A stretch of 64,000 nt of DNA from Lachnospiraceae bacterium. GTDB taxonomy: Bacteria; Bacillota; Clostridia; Lachnospirales; Lachnospiraceae. The stretch lies in assembly GCA_017936885.1 (NCBI GenBank), contig JAGBEO010000018.1:1-64000 (forward strand), read 5' to 3'. This document shows positions 17,296 through 24,798 of this stretch, one piece after another. The notes under the pieces were generated by a model that was not told where the DNA came from, made no database searches, and worked only from the letters and a program-made list of their open reading frames with translations. Each line of letters opens with the position of its first letter. Position 1 is the first letter of the stretch. Both the position numbers and the translations under genes were made by a program.

Positions 17296-18609
17296 ATGAG
17301 CAGAATTAAAATGGGAATAACCATTGCTTTGATTGGTTTGTTGACCGGATGCGCTAATAATGCGTACCTTACTGACGAGGAGAATATTTCAGTAGATCAG
17401 AGTAGTGGCACTACACAGAAAGATGTGTCATTGACAGAGCAAAGGACAGAGAATTTTAAATACGAGATAAGACAAGAAGATGGGAAATCTTATGCAGTAG
17501 TTACCGGTATGATATCTGCCAGATATAAGGAAGAGGGAGGTAAAGTGATAATTCCCGAAGTATTAGAAGGCTTTTCTGTTGAGGCGATTGGAACGTCTGC
17601 TTTTGCAGGGAAAGAATTTATGGGAGTGGTCATTCCCAAAACAGTAGAGCGGATAGAGGAGAATGCTTTTCAGGGATGTTCCGGGCTGTATGAGGTATTT
17701 TTGAACAATCCTTCCTGTGTAATCGAAAAGGACGCTTTTGCGGGATGCGCAGAACCTCTTTACCTGTGTTATGAGGAAACTGCGGAAGAAAACGCGGATG
17801 AAATAAAAGAATATGCGCAAAGCAATGGTTTACTGGCAATTGCCAATATTAAGTTCGGCGAGATGGCTCAGGAGGCGATTATTCGTTACCCGGAAGAATT
17901 ATATCACCTGACACCCAGAGTGGAGGATTTTTTCTATGGGGAAAATGCGGATGAAGAGCATTTCCTAAGTGGGGAATATGCGGAGGATGCCACGGATTAC
18001 GGATGGTCAGCATGGCATTCTCCCTGCGGAGAATTTTGTACGGGATGGACGGAGACACAACTTACGGCTTCCTCAACACTTGCATCCGATGACGACAGAT
18101 ATTCTGCAAACCATCTGATCTCGTTAGCCAGAGAGGATGTCTGGGCGGAAGGAGTAGAAGGAGAGGGAATTGGAGAGTATATTGTCTATGAGACCAGTGC
18201 TAATTGGCTTCATGACAGCGGTATGGAACTTTGGGATATACTTGGCTGGCGCAATCTTTACACCAATGGATATCCGACAGATTCCTATGGATATCCTTAC
18301 GATGGCTACATAAGGTATTTGGAGGTGTGCGTGGTAAACGGCTATGCGAAGAATGAGAAGACCTGGGAGGAGAATGGCAGGGTCAAAACGCTTCTGATGT
18401 ATGTGGAGGATCAGCCCTACGCATATTTGGAGTTGGAGGATACCCTAAAACCGCAGTATTTTACATTGCCGGAAGGAGATATCCTTGTGAGCGACGGCGG
18501 GAAGATTTGTTTCCGATTTGAGATAGCAGATGTTTATCCGGGCAGCAAGTATGAGGATACCTGTCTGACTGGCTTGGCGTTGGAGTTTTCCGGAAGATTT
18601 GGACATTAA
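17296..18609 (+). CDS. Lipoprotein with LRR-like and glycan-binding-like domains
   Basis: This 437-residue surface lipoprotein has a lipobox, IGLLTGC (Cys about 17). Residues about 75-160 hold BspA-type leucine-rich-repeat units (IGTSAFAGKEFMGVVIPKT, then IEENAFQGCSGL). The C-terminal half (about 250-437) resembles the discoidin-like domain annotated as NADase-type glycan-binding: TASSTLASDDDRYSANHLIS, then WAEGVEGEGIGEYI. Together these suggest cell-surface binding of sugars or protein partners. Start 17296 follows CAGGAGGGACAA. No partner gene is obvious. Confidence 0.8.
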   Translation: MSRIKMGITIALIGLLTGCANNAYLTDEENISVDQSSGTTQKDVSLTEQRTENFKYEIRQEDGKSYAVVTGMISARYKEEGGKVIIPEVLEGFSVEAIGTSAFAGKEFMGVVIPKTVERIEENAFQGCSGLYEVFLNNPSCVIEKDAFAGCAEPLYLCYEETAEENADEIKEYAQSNGLLAIANIKFGEMAQEAIIRYPEELYHLTPRVEDFFYGENADEEHFLSGEYAEDATDYGWSAWHSPCGEFCTGWTETQLTASSTLASDDDRYSANHLISLAREDVWAEGVEGEGIGEYIVYETSANWLHDSGMELWDILGWRNLYTNGYPTDSYGYPYDGYIRYLEVCVVNGYAKNEKTWEENGRVKTLLMYVEDQPYAYLELEDTLKPQYFTLPEGDILVSDGGKICFRFEIADVYPGSKYEDTCLTGLALEFSGRFGH

Positions 18610-18659
18610 GGCAGTGGATGTCTATAGGAGATTTTCATGATTGGGAAGAGGTTGTAACT

Positions 18660-18797
18660 ATGGAAATTAAATATAAATGGACGGACGGTTCCGATGAAGC
18701 GTTTCACAATTTTTATAAGATCACAGAAGAATATTACAGCCAAATTGCAGGCGGATTAGAAAATATAAAGTCGGAAGGAGCCACAAATGGACTATAA
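18660..18797 (+). pseudogene. N-terminal remnant of a GNAT acetyltransferase
   Basis: A 45-codon frame reads MEIKYKWTDGSDEAFHNFY, then TEEYYSQIAGGLEN, a beginning that matches GNAT proteins of Firmicutes, but it stops after 45 residues without the acetyl-CoA-binding region. Its last 11 bp overlap the HAD gene in another frame. The sequence breaks off where the HAD ribosome binding site (GGAAGGAG) begins, so it looks like a 5-prime gene stump left by a deletion. It may still act as a translated leader. Confidence 0.5.
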
Positions 18798-19563
18798 ATT
18801 ACTGCTTTTTGATTTAGACGGCACATTGCTTAGAAGTGATAAAACCATTTCGGAGCATACCCTTTCCGTTCTGAATGGATGTCGAAATAAAGGTATGATG
18901 CTGGGTGTTTCCACGTCCAGAAGCGAGCAAAATTCCATGACTTTTCTGTCTGAACTTTTACCGGATATTTTGATTTCCAGCGGAGGCGCGTTGGTAAAAC
19001 AAAACGGCGTTCTCCTTTATAAGGCAATATTTTCGGCAGAAGAAACCAAAGATATGATCAGGACAGCGAGAGCAGTATGCGGAGCCGATTGCGAGATAAC
19101 GATCGATACGCTTGAGCATCATTATTGGAATTATAAGATTGATCCCAAGAAGCAAGACCAGAGCTGGGGCGATAGTATTTATACAGATTTTGAGGGATTT
19201 TCACAGGAATCTTTAAAAATGTGTGTGGAAATATTTGATGAGGAAAAAGCGAATTTGCTGAAAGGTTCGCTGCCTCAGTGTGATTGTATCAGATTTTCCG
19301 ACGGCTTCTGGTATAAATTTACGAGAAAAGGTGTCACCAAGGAGAAAGCTATTCTGGAACTGTGCGATGTATGCCATATGACAACGGAAAATATCATGGC
19401 ATTTGGTGATGATTTCGCTGATATCGGAATGCTTAAGCTGTGCGGGCTTGGCATTGCGATGGGGAATGCCATTTCGGAGGTAAAGGAAATTGCGGATGAT
19501 GTGACAACATCGAATGACGAGGATGGTGTTGCGGATTATTTGGAGAAATGTTTTTTGGTTTAG
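18787..19563 (+). CDS. HAD superfamily phosphatase, Cof type
   Basis: This 258-residue cytoplasmic sugar- or nucleotide-phosphate phosphatase has motif I, LLFDLDGTLLRSD (nucleophile and acid-base Asp), motif II Ser/Thr in GVSTSRSE, a Lys in the late core, and motif IV, FGDDFADIGML. The inserted C2 cap (about 85-180) is typical of Cof/YidA. The signature Asp-Gly-Val end (DEDGVADYLEK) is also present. Substrate unknown. GGAAGGAGCCACAA precedes the ATG. Confidence 0.9.
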   Translation: MDYKLLLFDLDGTLLRSDKTISEHTLSVLNGCRNKGMMLGVSTSRSEQNSMTFLSELLPDILISSGGALVKQNGVLLYKAIFSAEETKDMIRTARAVCGADCEITIDTLEHHYWNYKIDPKKQDQSWGDSIYTDFEGFSQESLKMCVEIFDEEKANLLKGSLPQCDCIRFSDGFWYKFTRKGVTKEKAILELCDVCHMTTENIMAFGDDFADIGMLKLCGLGIAMGNAISEVKEIADDVTTSNDEDGVADYLEKCFLV

Positions 19564-19586
19564 CACGAAGGTGAGGTACATTTATT

Positions 19587-20261
19587 ATGGTCGAAGTACA
19601 TAGAATTGCAGGCGGAAATGTAAATTGTTATATAGTGTCTGATCATGACAAAGCGATACTGGTTGATACAGGGAGAAAGAAGTACCGGAAGAAGGTTCTG
19701 GAAAAGTGCAGGGAATTTCACGTATGTCTGATTATGCTTACCCATGGTCACATGGATCATTGTCAGAATGCGGCTTATCTTGCAGATGCCTTACAAATAC
19801 CCATAGCAATGAATGGCAAAGATAGAAATTTGATACCTGATAATAAAAAGCAGCCACTATCAGCAAAATCTCTTCTGGGAAAAGTTGTGTTAGCTGTATC
19901 TCTAAGGAGTTTTGAAAAAGATTGTCTGGAGTCATTTGAGCCGACAGTCTGTTTGAAGGACGGGGATAGCCTGATTCAATATGGGATAGATGCCAAGGTA
20001 GTCGGACTGCCAGGGCATACGAATGGTTCTATTGGGTTAGAGATAGCACCCGATAAGCTGATTGTGGGAGATGCGCTGATGAATATGTTTTATCCGACAG
20101 TATCCATGCTCTATACGGATGAACAGCAAATGCTGTCCAGTGCAAAACATATAGACCAATTAGGCGAAAAAATAATATATTTCGGACATGGCAAGCCAAA
20201 GCAGACGCATAAGATTTCTTTTTACAGACAATCTTCTACAAATTTCCCTGCCAGCTTGTAA
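19587..20261 (+). CDS. Metallo-beta-lactamase fold hydrolase
   Basis: This 224-residue hydrolase has the HxHxDH metal motif LTHGHMDHC and later ligands in LPGHTNGSIG and the Asp of VGDALMN, with a final His in YFGHGKP. This is the glyoxalase-II-like layout with two metal ions. The substrate is unknown. It follows the HAD gene by 23 bp and is probably cotranscribed. Its last 40 bp overlap the end of the convergent AlkD-like gene. Confidence 0.88.
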   Translation: MVEVHRIAGGNVNCYIVSDHDKAILVDTGRKKYRKKVLEKCREFHVCLIMLTHGHMDHCQNAAYLADALQIPIAMNGKDRNLIPDNKKQPLSAKSLLGKVVLAVSLRSFEKDCLESFEPTVCLKDGDSLIQYGIDAKVVGLPGHTNGSIGLEIAPDKLIVGDALMNMFYPTVSMLYTDEQQMLSSAKHIDQLGEKIIYFGHGKPKQTHKISFYRQSSTNFPASL

Positions 20262-20848
20262 ACCTGCCGAACCTCTTTGGTGGATAAATCCCAACGATTC
20301 AATTCCACAGCAACTAATTCGGGGAACTTCTTGCTGATATCCCGCAGGCAGTTTCCAGCGGATTTTCTGACATATTCGCTTTCATCATTTTTATGGGTTG
20401 CCAACAGATCAATCGCCTCCTGTGGATGTTCCTTAAAATAAGGGCGGCTTGTCCAGACCCGCAAGCCTTCCGAGACTGCTCTGCGGATATTTGCAGTATC
20501 ATCTGCAAACCATGCTTTTATGACAGGCAAGGCTTTCTCGTAACCGATCTTGGCACAGTAATTATCAAATGCCATAGCTAATATCTCCTGCACTTTCCAG
20601 CTTTCGTGCCCGCTTACTACGTCATGCAGAAAATCCAGGCAGTCAGGATATTCGTCTGCAATGTATCCTGCCAGAAACACACCCACTTCCTGAATCTGAA
20701 AATTATCGGATTGCCATAGAATAGGATACATCTTATAACAATCCTCGGCAGAGTGTTCTTTATAATATTTCTTTGCTTCTGTTTTTACTATTTTGAGGCT
20801 GTCCTTTTCGGGGATCAGTTCTGATAAGTATTCTACATATTCTTTCAT
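20222..20848 (-). CDS. AlkD-like HEAT-repeat DNA alkylation repair protein
   Basis: The 208-residue product is all-helical with HEAT-like repeats, for example WKVQEILAMAFDNYC and SEYVRKSAGNCLRDISKKFP. It resembles the DNA alkylation repair (AlkC/AlkD) family, whose members remove bulky or positively charged alkyl bases without base flipping. Catalytic identity is not proved here. ATG at 20846-20848 is preferred; the longest reading adds 18 residues. It converges on the metallo-hydrolase gene with a 40-bp overlap. Confidence 0.78.
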   Translation of the reverse strand: MKEYVEYLSELIPEKDSLKIVKTEAKKYYKEHSAEDCYKMYPILWQSDNFQIQEVGVFLAGYIADEYPDCLDFLHDVVSGHESWKVQEILAMAFDNYCAKIGYEKALPVIKAWFADDTANIRRAVSEGLRVWTSRPYFKEHPQEAIDLLATHKNDESEYVRKSAGNCLRDISKKFPELVAVELNRWDLSTKEVRQVYKLAGKFVEDCL

Positions 20849-21066
20849 ACTTTCACTATTTCTTTCCAGTGTACAAATTGTATCCAAAAGTATAATACAC
20901 AATAAACAACACGGTCAATAGGAAGACGCGAACAGAATTTAATAAATGAAATTAGCATATGTCTTAAAGCGGAATTCATACATAGTCGATGAAAATCATA
21001 ATTGTGCAATTTTTGAACGTGCATATATTTGTATGTTTTTGTATAAAATTTAAATGGGGAGTTTTA

Positions 21067-21095
21067 TTGACTTTCCTCTAGGCACTTGCTAGAAT
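21067..21095 (+). promoter_or_regulatory. Promoter of the type III toxin-antitoxin locus
   Basis: TTGACT (21067-21072) and TAGAAT (21090-21095) are separated by exactly 17 bp. Transcription would begin near 21102, a few bases before the first antitoxin repeat. This is the arrangement expected for a locus that makes a repeat RNA first and the toxin mRNA by read-through. Confidence 0.75.
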
Positions 21096-21108
21096 GTAGG
21101 TACAAAGT

Positions 21109-21205
21109 AAGTTTACCACTGACCGATATGTGGTATATAAATGGTCGGGTTGAAAGTTTACCGCTGACCAATATGCGGTATATAAGTGGTTGGGTTGTAA
21201 GTTTA
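21109..21205 (+). ncRNA. cptI: CptI-like antitoxin RNA, two 45-bp tandem repeats
   Basis: Two direct 45-bp repeats (21109-21153 and 21154-21198) are followed by a third partial start, AAGTTTA. Each can form an H-type pseudoknot. Stem 1 is TACCAC/GTGGTA in copy 1 and TACCGC/GCGGTA in copy 2, a compensatory base-pair change. The loop GACC can pair with GGTC downstream in copy 1 and, with a wobble, with GGTT in copy 2. Type III antitoxins are tandem pseudoknot repeats cut by the toxin and bound to it in a protein-RNA complex. Repeat length and copy number fit the CptIN family as I recall it. Confidence 0.8.
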
Positions 21206-21234
21206 GTCCTTCGCCGTAAGGTGGAGGACTTTTT
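21205..21234 (+). terminator. Leaky terminator between antitoxin repeats and toxin
   Basis: AGTCCTTCGCC pairs along its full length with GGTGGAGGACT (two G-T wobbles) around a GTAA loop, followed by TTTTT. In type III systems such a hairpin sets the excess of antitoxin RNA over toxin mRNA. Confidence 0.85.
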
Positions 21235-21253
21235 CCATAATGAGGACAAACGA

Positions 21254-21724
21254 ATGAAGAAGACAGGCTTTTATATTATCAGGGACAAGTTTTTTGAAGA
21301 TATGCCCGATCCATATCTCAAAGGGAACAAAGCAGGAAACAGACCACATTATTACTGTTTCGAGGATACTGATACAGGGATATATTGGATGATACCATTG
21401 TCTAGCCGCATTGATAAGTATAAACGAATCATGGAAAAAAAGGAAAAAGAGGGGAAACCTTGCGACATTATTCATATTGTCAAATTGGATGATAGTCGGG
21501 AGAGCGTATTTCTGATACAGGATATGTTTCCTATAACAGAGGAGTACATAATGCGGGAATATACAATCGCCGGAAATCATTTGATGTTGACGAGTGAACA
21601 TACTGCCAAAGAGATCGAGCAGAAAGCAAAGAAAGTTTTGGGTATGCTAAAACGTGGTGTAAAGTTTACTCCAACACAGCCAGATGTTATGACAATATTA
21701 GAGAGGTTGAAGGTAAGAAAATAG
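21254..21724 (+). CDS. cptN: Type III toxin endoribonuclease, CptN/ToxN family
   Basis: This 156-residue protein matches type III toxins of the CptIN group: it starts MKKTGFYIIRDKFFEDMP, then has GNRPHYYCFEDTDTGIYWMI and PLSSRIDKYKRIM. The family cuts RNA sequence-specifically and is held inactive by the repeat RNA encoded just upstream. Known relatives act in plasmid maintenance or phage abortive infection; the role here is not shown. ATG 21254 follows GAGGACAAACG and lies after the terminator. A longer open frame starting at 21086 runs through the repeats and is not the gene. No mobile-element borders were seen. Confidence 0.87.
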   Translation: MKKTGFYIIRDKFFEDMPDPYLKGNKAGNRPHYYCFEDTDTGIYWMIPLSSRIDKYKRIMEKKEKEGKPCDIIHIVKLDDSRESVFLIQDMFPITEEYIMREYTIAGNHLMLTSEHTAKEIEQKAKKVLGMLKRGVKFTPTQPDVMTILERLKVRK

Positions 21725-21730
21725 ATTTCC

Positions 21731-22501
21731 ATGCATTTTATGAAGAATATGGACAATAAATACAACAAAAATAAACTAAAAACCATCAATGCAAGCTATC
21801 CACAGGGGAGTTTGAACATAACCATCATACACGGACAGAGTCATAAAGGTTCCACCTATCATATCGCAAGAATGCTTGCGGAGAAGTTGGAAGGTGATAT
21901 TACAGAATTCTTCCTTCCCAAAGATTTCAGTTCTTTTTGTGTAGGATGTACGTTCTGTTTTGCCATGTCTGAAACATTATGTCCGCATTATGAGAAACTG
22001 AAACCGCTTACGGAAGCCTTGGACAGGGCGGATGTGATCATTCTGGCAAGTCCTGTCTACGTTTTTCATGTCACTGGCGCGATGAAGGCATTTTTAGACC
22101 ATTATGGTTATCGATGGATGGTGCATCGTCCCGAAGAAAAGATGTTCCGTAAACAGGCAGTGTGTATTTCCACTGCCGTGGGCGCAGGCATGAAGAGTAC
22201 CAATAAAGATATGGCAGACAGCATGTTTTTCTGGGGAATTGCCAAGACATATCGATACGGAACAGCCGTTGCGGAGGTATCGTGGGATAGGGTCAGCGCC
22301 AGGAAAAAGACTCGCATCGACAAGAAAACTACGGCACTTGCACGGAAGATTAAGAAACGCGGTGGACAAGTAAAACCATCCGTCAAAACAAAGGTATTTT
22401 TTAATATGATGCGGCTGGCGATGGAAAAGGGATGGAATGAAGTGGACGCAGCTTATTGGAGAGAGAAGGGTTGGACAGGTAAAGTCCGTCCGTGGAAGTG
22501 A
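21731..22501 (+). CDS. Flavodoxin-like NAD(P)H-dependent oxidoreductase
   Basis: This FMN reductase-like protein is up to 256 residues long. After a short basic N-terminus it has the flavodoxin-like beginning NITIIHGQSHKGSTYHIA (phosphate loop) and later ADVIILASPVYVFHVTGAMK, the FMN-edge motif. CVGCTFCF (Cys-x2-Cys) is typical of the iron-sulfur-flavoprotein-like NADPH oxidoreductases. The C-terminal third (about 190-256) is basic. It begins 6 bp after the toxin gene with no clear ribosome binding site; ATGs at 21740 and 21749 are alternatives. Substrate unknown. Confidence 0.82.
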   Translation: MHFMKNMDNKYNKNKLKTINASYPQGSLNITIIHGQSHKGSTYHIARMLAEKLEGDITEFFLPKDFSSFCVGCTFCFAMSETLCPHYEKLKPLTEALDRADVIILASPVYVFHVTGAMKAFLDHYGYRWMVHRPEEKMFRKQAVCISTAVGAGMKSTNKDMADSMFFWGIAKTYRYGTAVAEVSWDRVSARKKTRIDKKTTALARKIKKRGGQVKPSVKTKVFFNMMRLAMEKGWNEVDAAYWREKGWTGKVRPWK

Positions 22502-22511
22502 GGAAAGAATC

Positions 22512-23117
22512 ATGACGCTTGAAAATAAATTAGGCATTACCGACTCTACGGAACTTGCAAGAGTTGAAGAAAAATTAAGTAAGAAAAAAGCGTTGCAGCT
22601 GTTTGAAAGTGGTTATTTGGATAGTCTGGAAGCCGGCACATATAGGACACTTTCTATCATTCATAAATATCTGTTTGAAGAAATCTATGATTTTGCCGGA
22701 AAAGTTAGAAATGTCAATCTTGCAAAGAGCAGTTTCCGATTTGCCCCGGTCATGTACTTAGAGGCGGCATTAGAAAGTGTTGAAAAGATGCCGCAGTCAA
22801 CCTTTGATGAAATCGTGGAAAAGTATGTTGAAATGAATATAGCCCATCCTTTTCGTGAAGGAAACGGACGCAGTACAAGAATCTGGCTTGATCTGATGCT
22901 GAGAAAAGAATTAGGTTTGGTAATTGATTGGAGCAAAGTGGACAAAGATGATTATCTTCTGGCGATGGAACGGAGTCCGATCAAGGATGTCGAAATCAAA
23001 TATCTTTTAAAACAGGCGTTAACTGATAGGGTAAATGATCGGGAAATATATATGAAGGGCATCGATCACAGCTATTATTATGAAGGATATTCTGTTTATA
23101 AAACGGAAGAATTGTAG
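22512..23117 (+). CDS. Fic domain protein with C-terminal self-inhibitory motif
   Basis: The 201-residue protein has the complete Fic active-site motif, HPFREGNGRSTR (His 112 to Arg 123), which transfers AMP or another phosphate-containing group to target proteins. The C-terminus carries SYYYEG (187-192), matching the [S/T]xxxE[G/N] motif whose Glu blocks ATP binding. That places it in class III, single-domain self-inhibited Fic proteins, as in Neisseria Fic. GAGGAAAG before ATG 22512 sets the start. It follows the oxidoreductase by 10 bp. The target is unknown, and no separate antitoxin is needed. Confidence 0.88.
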   Translation: MTLENKLGITDSTELARVEEKLSKKKALQLFESGYLDSLEAGTYRTLSIIHKYLFEEIYDFAGKVRNVNLAKSSFRFAPVMYLEAALESVEKMPQSTFDEIVEKYVEMNIAHPFREGNGRSTRIWLDLMLRKELGLVIDWSKVDKDDYLLAMERSPIKDVEIKYLLKQALTDRVNDREIYMKGIDHSYYYEGYSVYKTEEL

Positions 23118-23152
23118 ATTTTTATTTATTGTTTGTAGAAAGGAAATATCAT

Positions 23153-24058
23153 ATGTCGGGGAAATACGAATTCAGCAAAACCATAAGAGACAACGAAACG
23201 CTCAGAGAAAGTTTTAACGACCTGACCAGAGCCACCTTCAGATTTGACTTTAAAGATTGGTACGCCAAAGGACACTGGCAGGACAAGTACATCCCCCATG
23301 TGTTGATCGATGATGGGAAAGTGATCTCCAATGCGTCAGTCAATCTCATGAAGTTTCAGATGAACGGACAGGAGAAGCGCCTGATCCAGATCGGGACGGT
23401 CATGACGGATCAGAAGTATCGCAGGCGCGGATTAAACCGCAGACTCATAGAGCAGATTCTTGAAGAATATCTGGGGAAAACAGATGGCATTTATCTGTTT
23501 GCCAATGACGATGCAAAGGAATATTATAAGAAGCTCGGATTCCAACCGGTCAAAGAATATGAATACAGTTGTAAAAGAGTAAATTTGACAGCAGGCGAAC
23601 AGGAGAATTACATTATTGAGCATATCGACTTGTCCGTGGAAGAGAATTGCAGCAAACTATATGCGGCAATCGGGGAAGGAAGTGCCAATGATGCCTTTTT
23701 CATGAGTGATAACTTAGGCTTATATCAATTCTGGCTGGCAGCAGAGTTTGGCGGGAATGTTTATTATATACCGCAGACGGGAAACTATGTTATTGCAAGT
23801 GTTGAAGAAAACACGTTGGTGGTGCATCAGATTTTCGGAGAGAAAAAATTAGATATTCATAAGCTGGCAGCTTCGTTTGAGACGGAGATATCTTGTCAGG
23901 AAATCAAAGATATAAGGCTTGGCTTTACCCCTGTCGAAAAAGAGTCATTTGTCGTAACAGAGCATCAGGAAGAAGACTGCACACTATTTATTATGGGAAA
24001 AGAACTGGAACAAATCATGCGAAATAAGATTTTTTTTCCGGTCATGTCACATGCCTGA
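23153..24058 (+). CDS. GNAT acetyltransferase, Eis-like N-terminal domain
   Basis: This 301-residue protein has a GNAT core at about 20-145 with the acetyl-CoA loop IGTVMTDQKYRRRGLNRRLI and the late motif YYKKLGFQPV. It is followed by a 150-residue C-terminal part of unknown type. The layout resembles Eis-like acetyltransferases but is shorter than mycobacterial Eis (about 400). Start 23153 follows AGAAAGGAAATATC. It lies 35 bp after the Fic gene on the same strand. Confidence 0.86.
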   Translation: MSGKYEFSKTIRDNETLRESFNDLTRATFRFDFKDWYAKGHWQDKYIPHVLIDDGKVISNASVNLMKFQMNGQEKRLIQIGTVMTDQKYRRRGLNRRLIEQILEEYLGKTDGIYLFANDDAKEYYKKLGFQPVKEYEYSCKRVNLTAGEQENYIIEHIDLSVEENCSKLYAAIGEGSANDAFFMSDNLGLYQFWLAAEFGGNVYYIPQTGNYVIASVEENTLVVHQIFGEKKLDIHKLAASFETEISCQEIKDIRLGFTPVEKESFVVTEHQEEDCTLFIMGKELEQIMRNKIFFPVMSHA

Positions 24059-24107
24059 CACGGTAAATTTGTGAAAGACAGCTTTAAGTTTTGGAGTAAA
24101 AGATAAA

Positions 24108-24563
24108 ATGATCGAATTACAGCAATTAAGTATAGATGATATCGAAGAAATAGAAGAACTATACAGAAACATTTTCACGAAAGCCCCTTGGAATGACGAT
24201 TGGAGCGATCAGAAGCAGCTCTATCAATATATTATGGATTTGATAGGGAATTTGAACTCTCTTGCATTAGGATTATATGTGGACGACATATTGACTGGAC
24301 TTTCCCTAGGAAACATCAGACACTGGTATTCCGGCACCCAATATTACATTGACGAGTTCTGTATCAAAACCGAAGAGCAGGGAAAAGGACTGGGCACCTG
24401 CTTTTTGCGCTATGTGGAAGAACATATTAAATCGAAAGGGATCAATCATATTTTCTTACAGACGGATACCGATATGCCTGCCTATCATTTTTATCAAAAG
24501 AATGGTTTTGCCGAGTTAAAAAGCCATGTTTCTTTTTTGAAAGACCTGAACAACAAGGGCTGA
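24108..24563 (+). CDS. GNAT family N-acetyltransferase
   Basis: This 151-residue single-domain acetyltransferase has the acetyl-CoA loop KTEEQGKGLGTCFLRYVEE and the late motif YHFYQKNGFAEL. Substrate unknown. It follows another GNAT gene by 49 bp with no terminator between, and a terminator comes after it, so it probably closes that transcript. Confidence 0.88.
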   Translation: MIELQQLSIDDIEEIEELYRNIFTKAPWNDDWSDQKQLYQYIMDLIGNLNSLALGLYVDDILTGLSLGNIRHWYSGTQYYIDEFCIKTEEQGKGLGTCFLRYVEEHIKSKGINHIFLQTDTDMPAYHFYQKNGFAELKSHVSFLKDLNNKG

Positions 24564-24612
24564 ATTATAATTTCTCTTTATATTGTTAATATGTTTTCTT
24601 AAAACGATCCAA

Positions 24613-24650
24613 ATGCTGTCATAAAAATATTTTTGTGATGGCATTTTCTT
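24613..24650 (+). terminator. Rho-independent terminator after the GNAT pair
   Basis: ATGCTGTCATAAAAA can pair with TTTTTGTGATGGCAT (15 bp with three wobbles), followed by a T-rich tail. Confidence 0.65.
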
Positions 24651-24798
24651 ACTGGTTAAAAAAATTGAATCTTATTTAATTACAATTCAATGGTGTGGAA
24701 GCCGTATTCCTGCTAAGATAAAGGTGTTCGTAAGTAAGACTGATCAGTGTGAAAAATGAACCTGGAATCATAAATATATTAGCAGGAGGAATATTGCT

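Noticed and set aside
21109-21205. CRISPR array
   Set aside because: Only two contiguous 45-bp repeats without spacers and no cas genes; the context is that of a type III antitoxin.
21086-21253. Longer start of the toxin frame through the 45-bp repeats
   Set aside because: It would begin inside the promoter -10 region and translate the antitoxin repeats and terminator. The ATG at 21254 has GAGGAC upstream and gives the family N-terminus.
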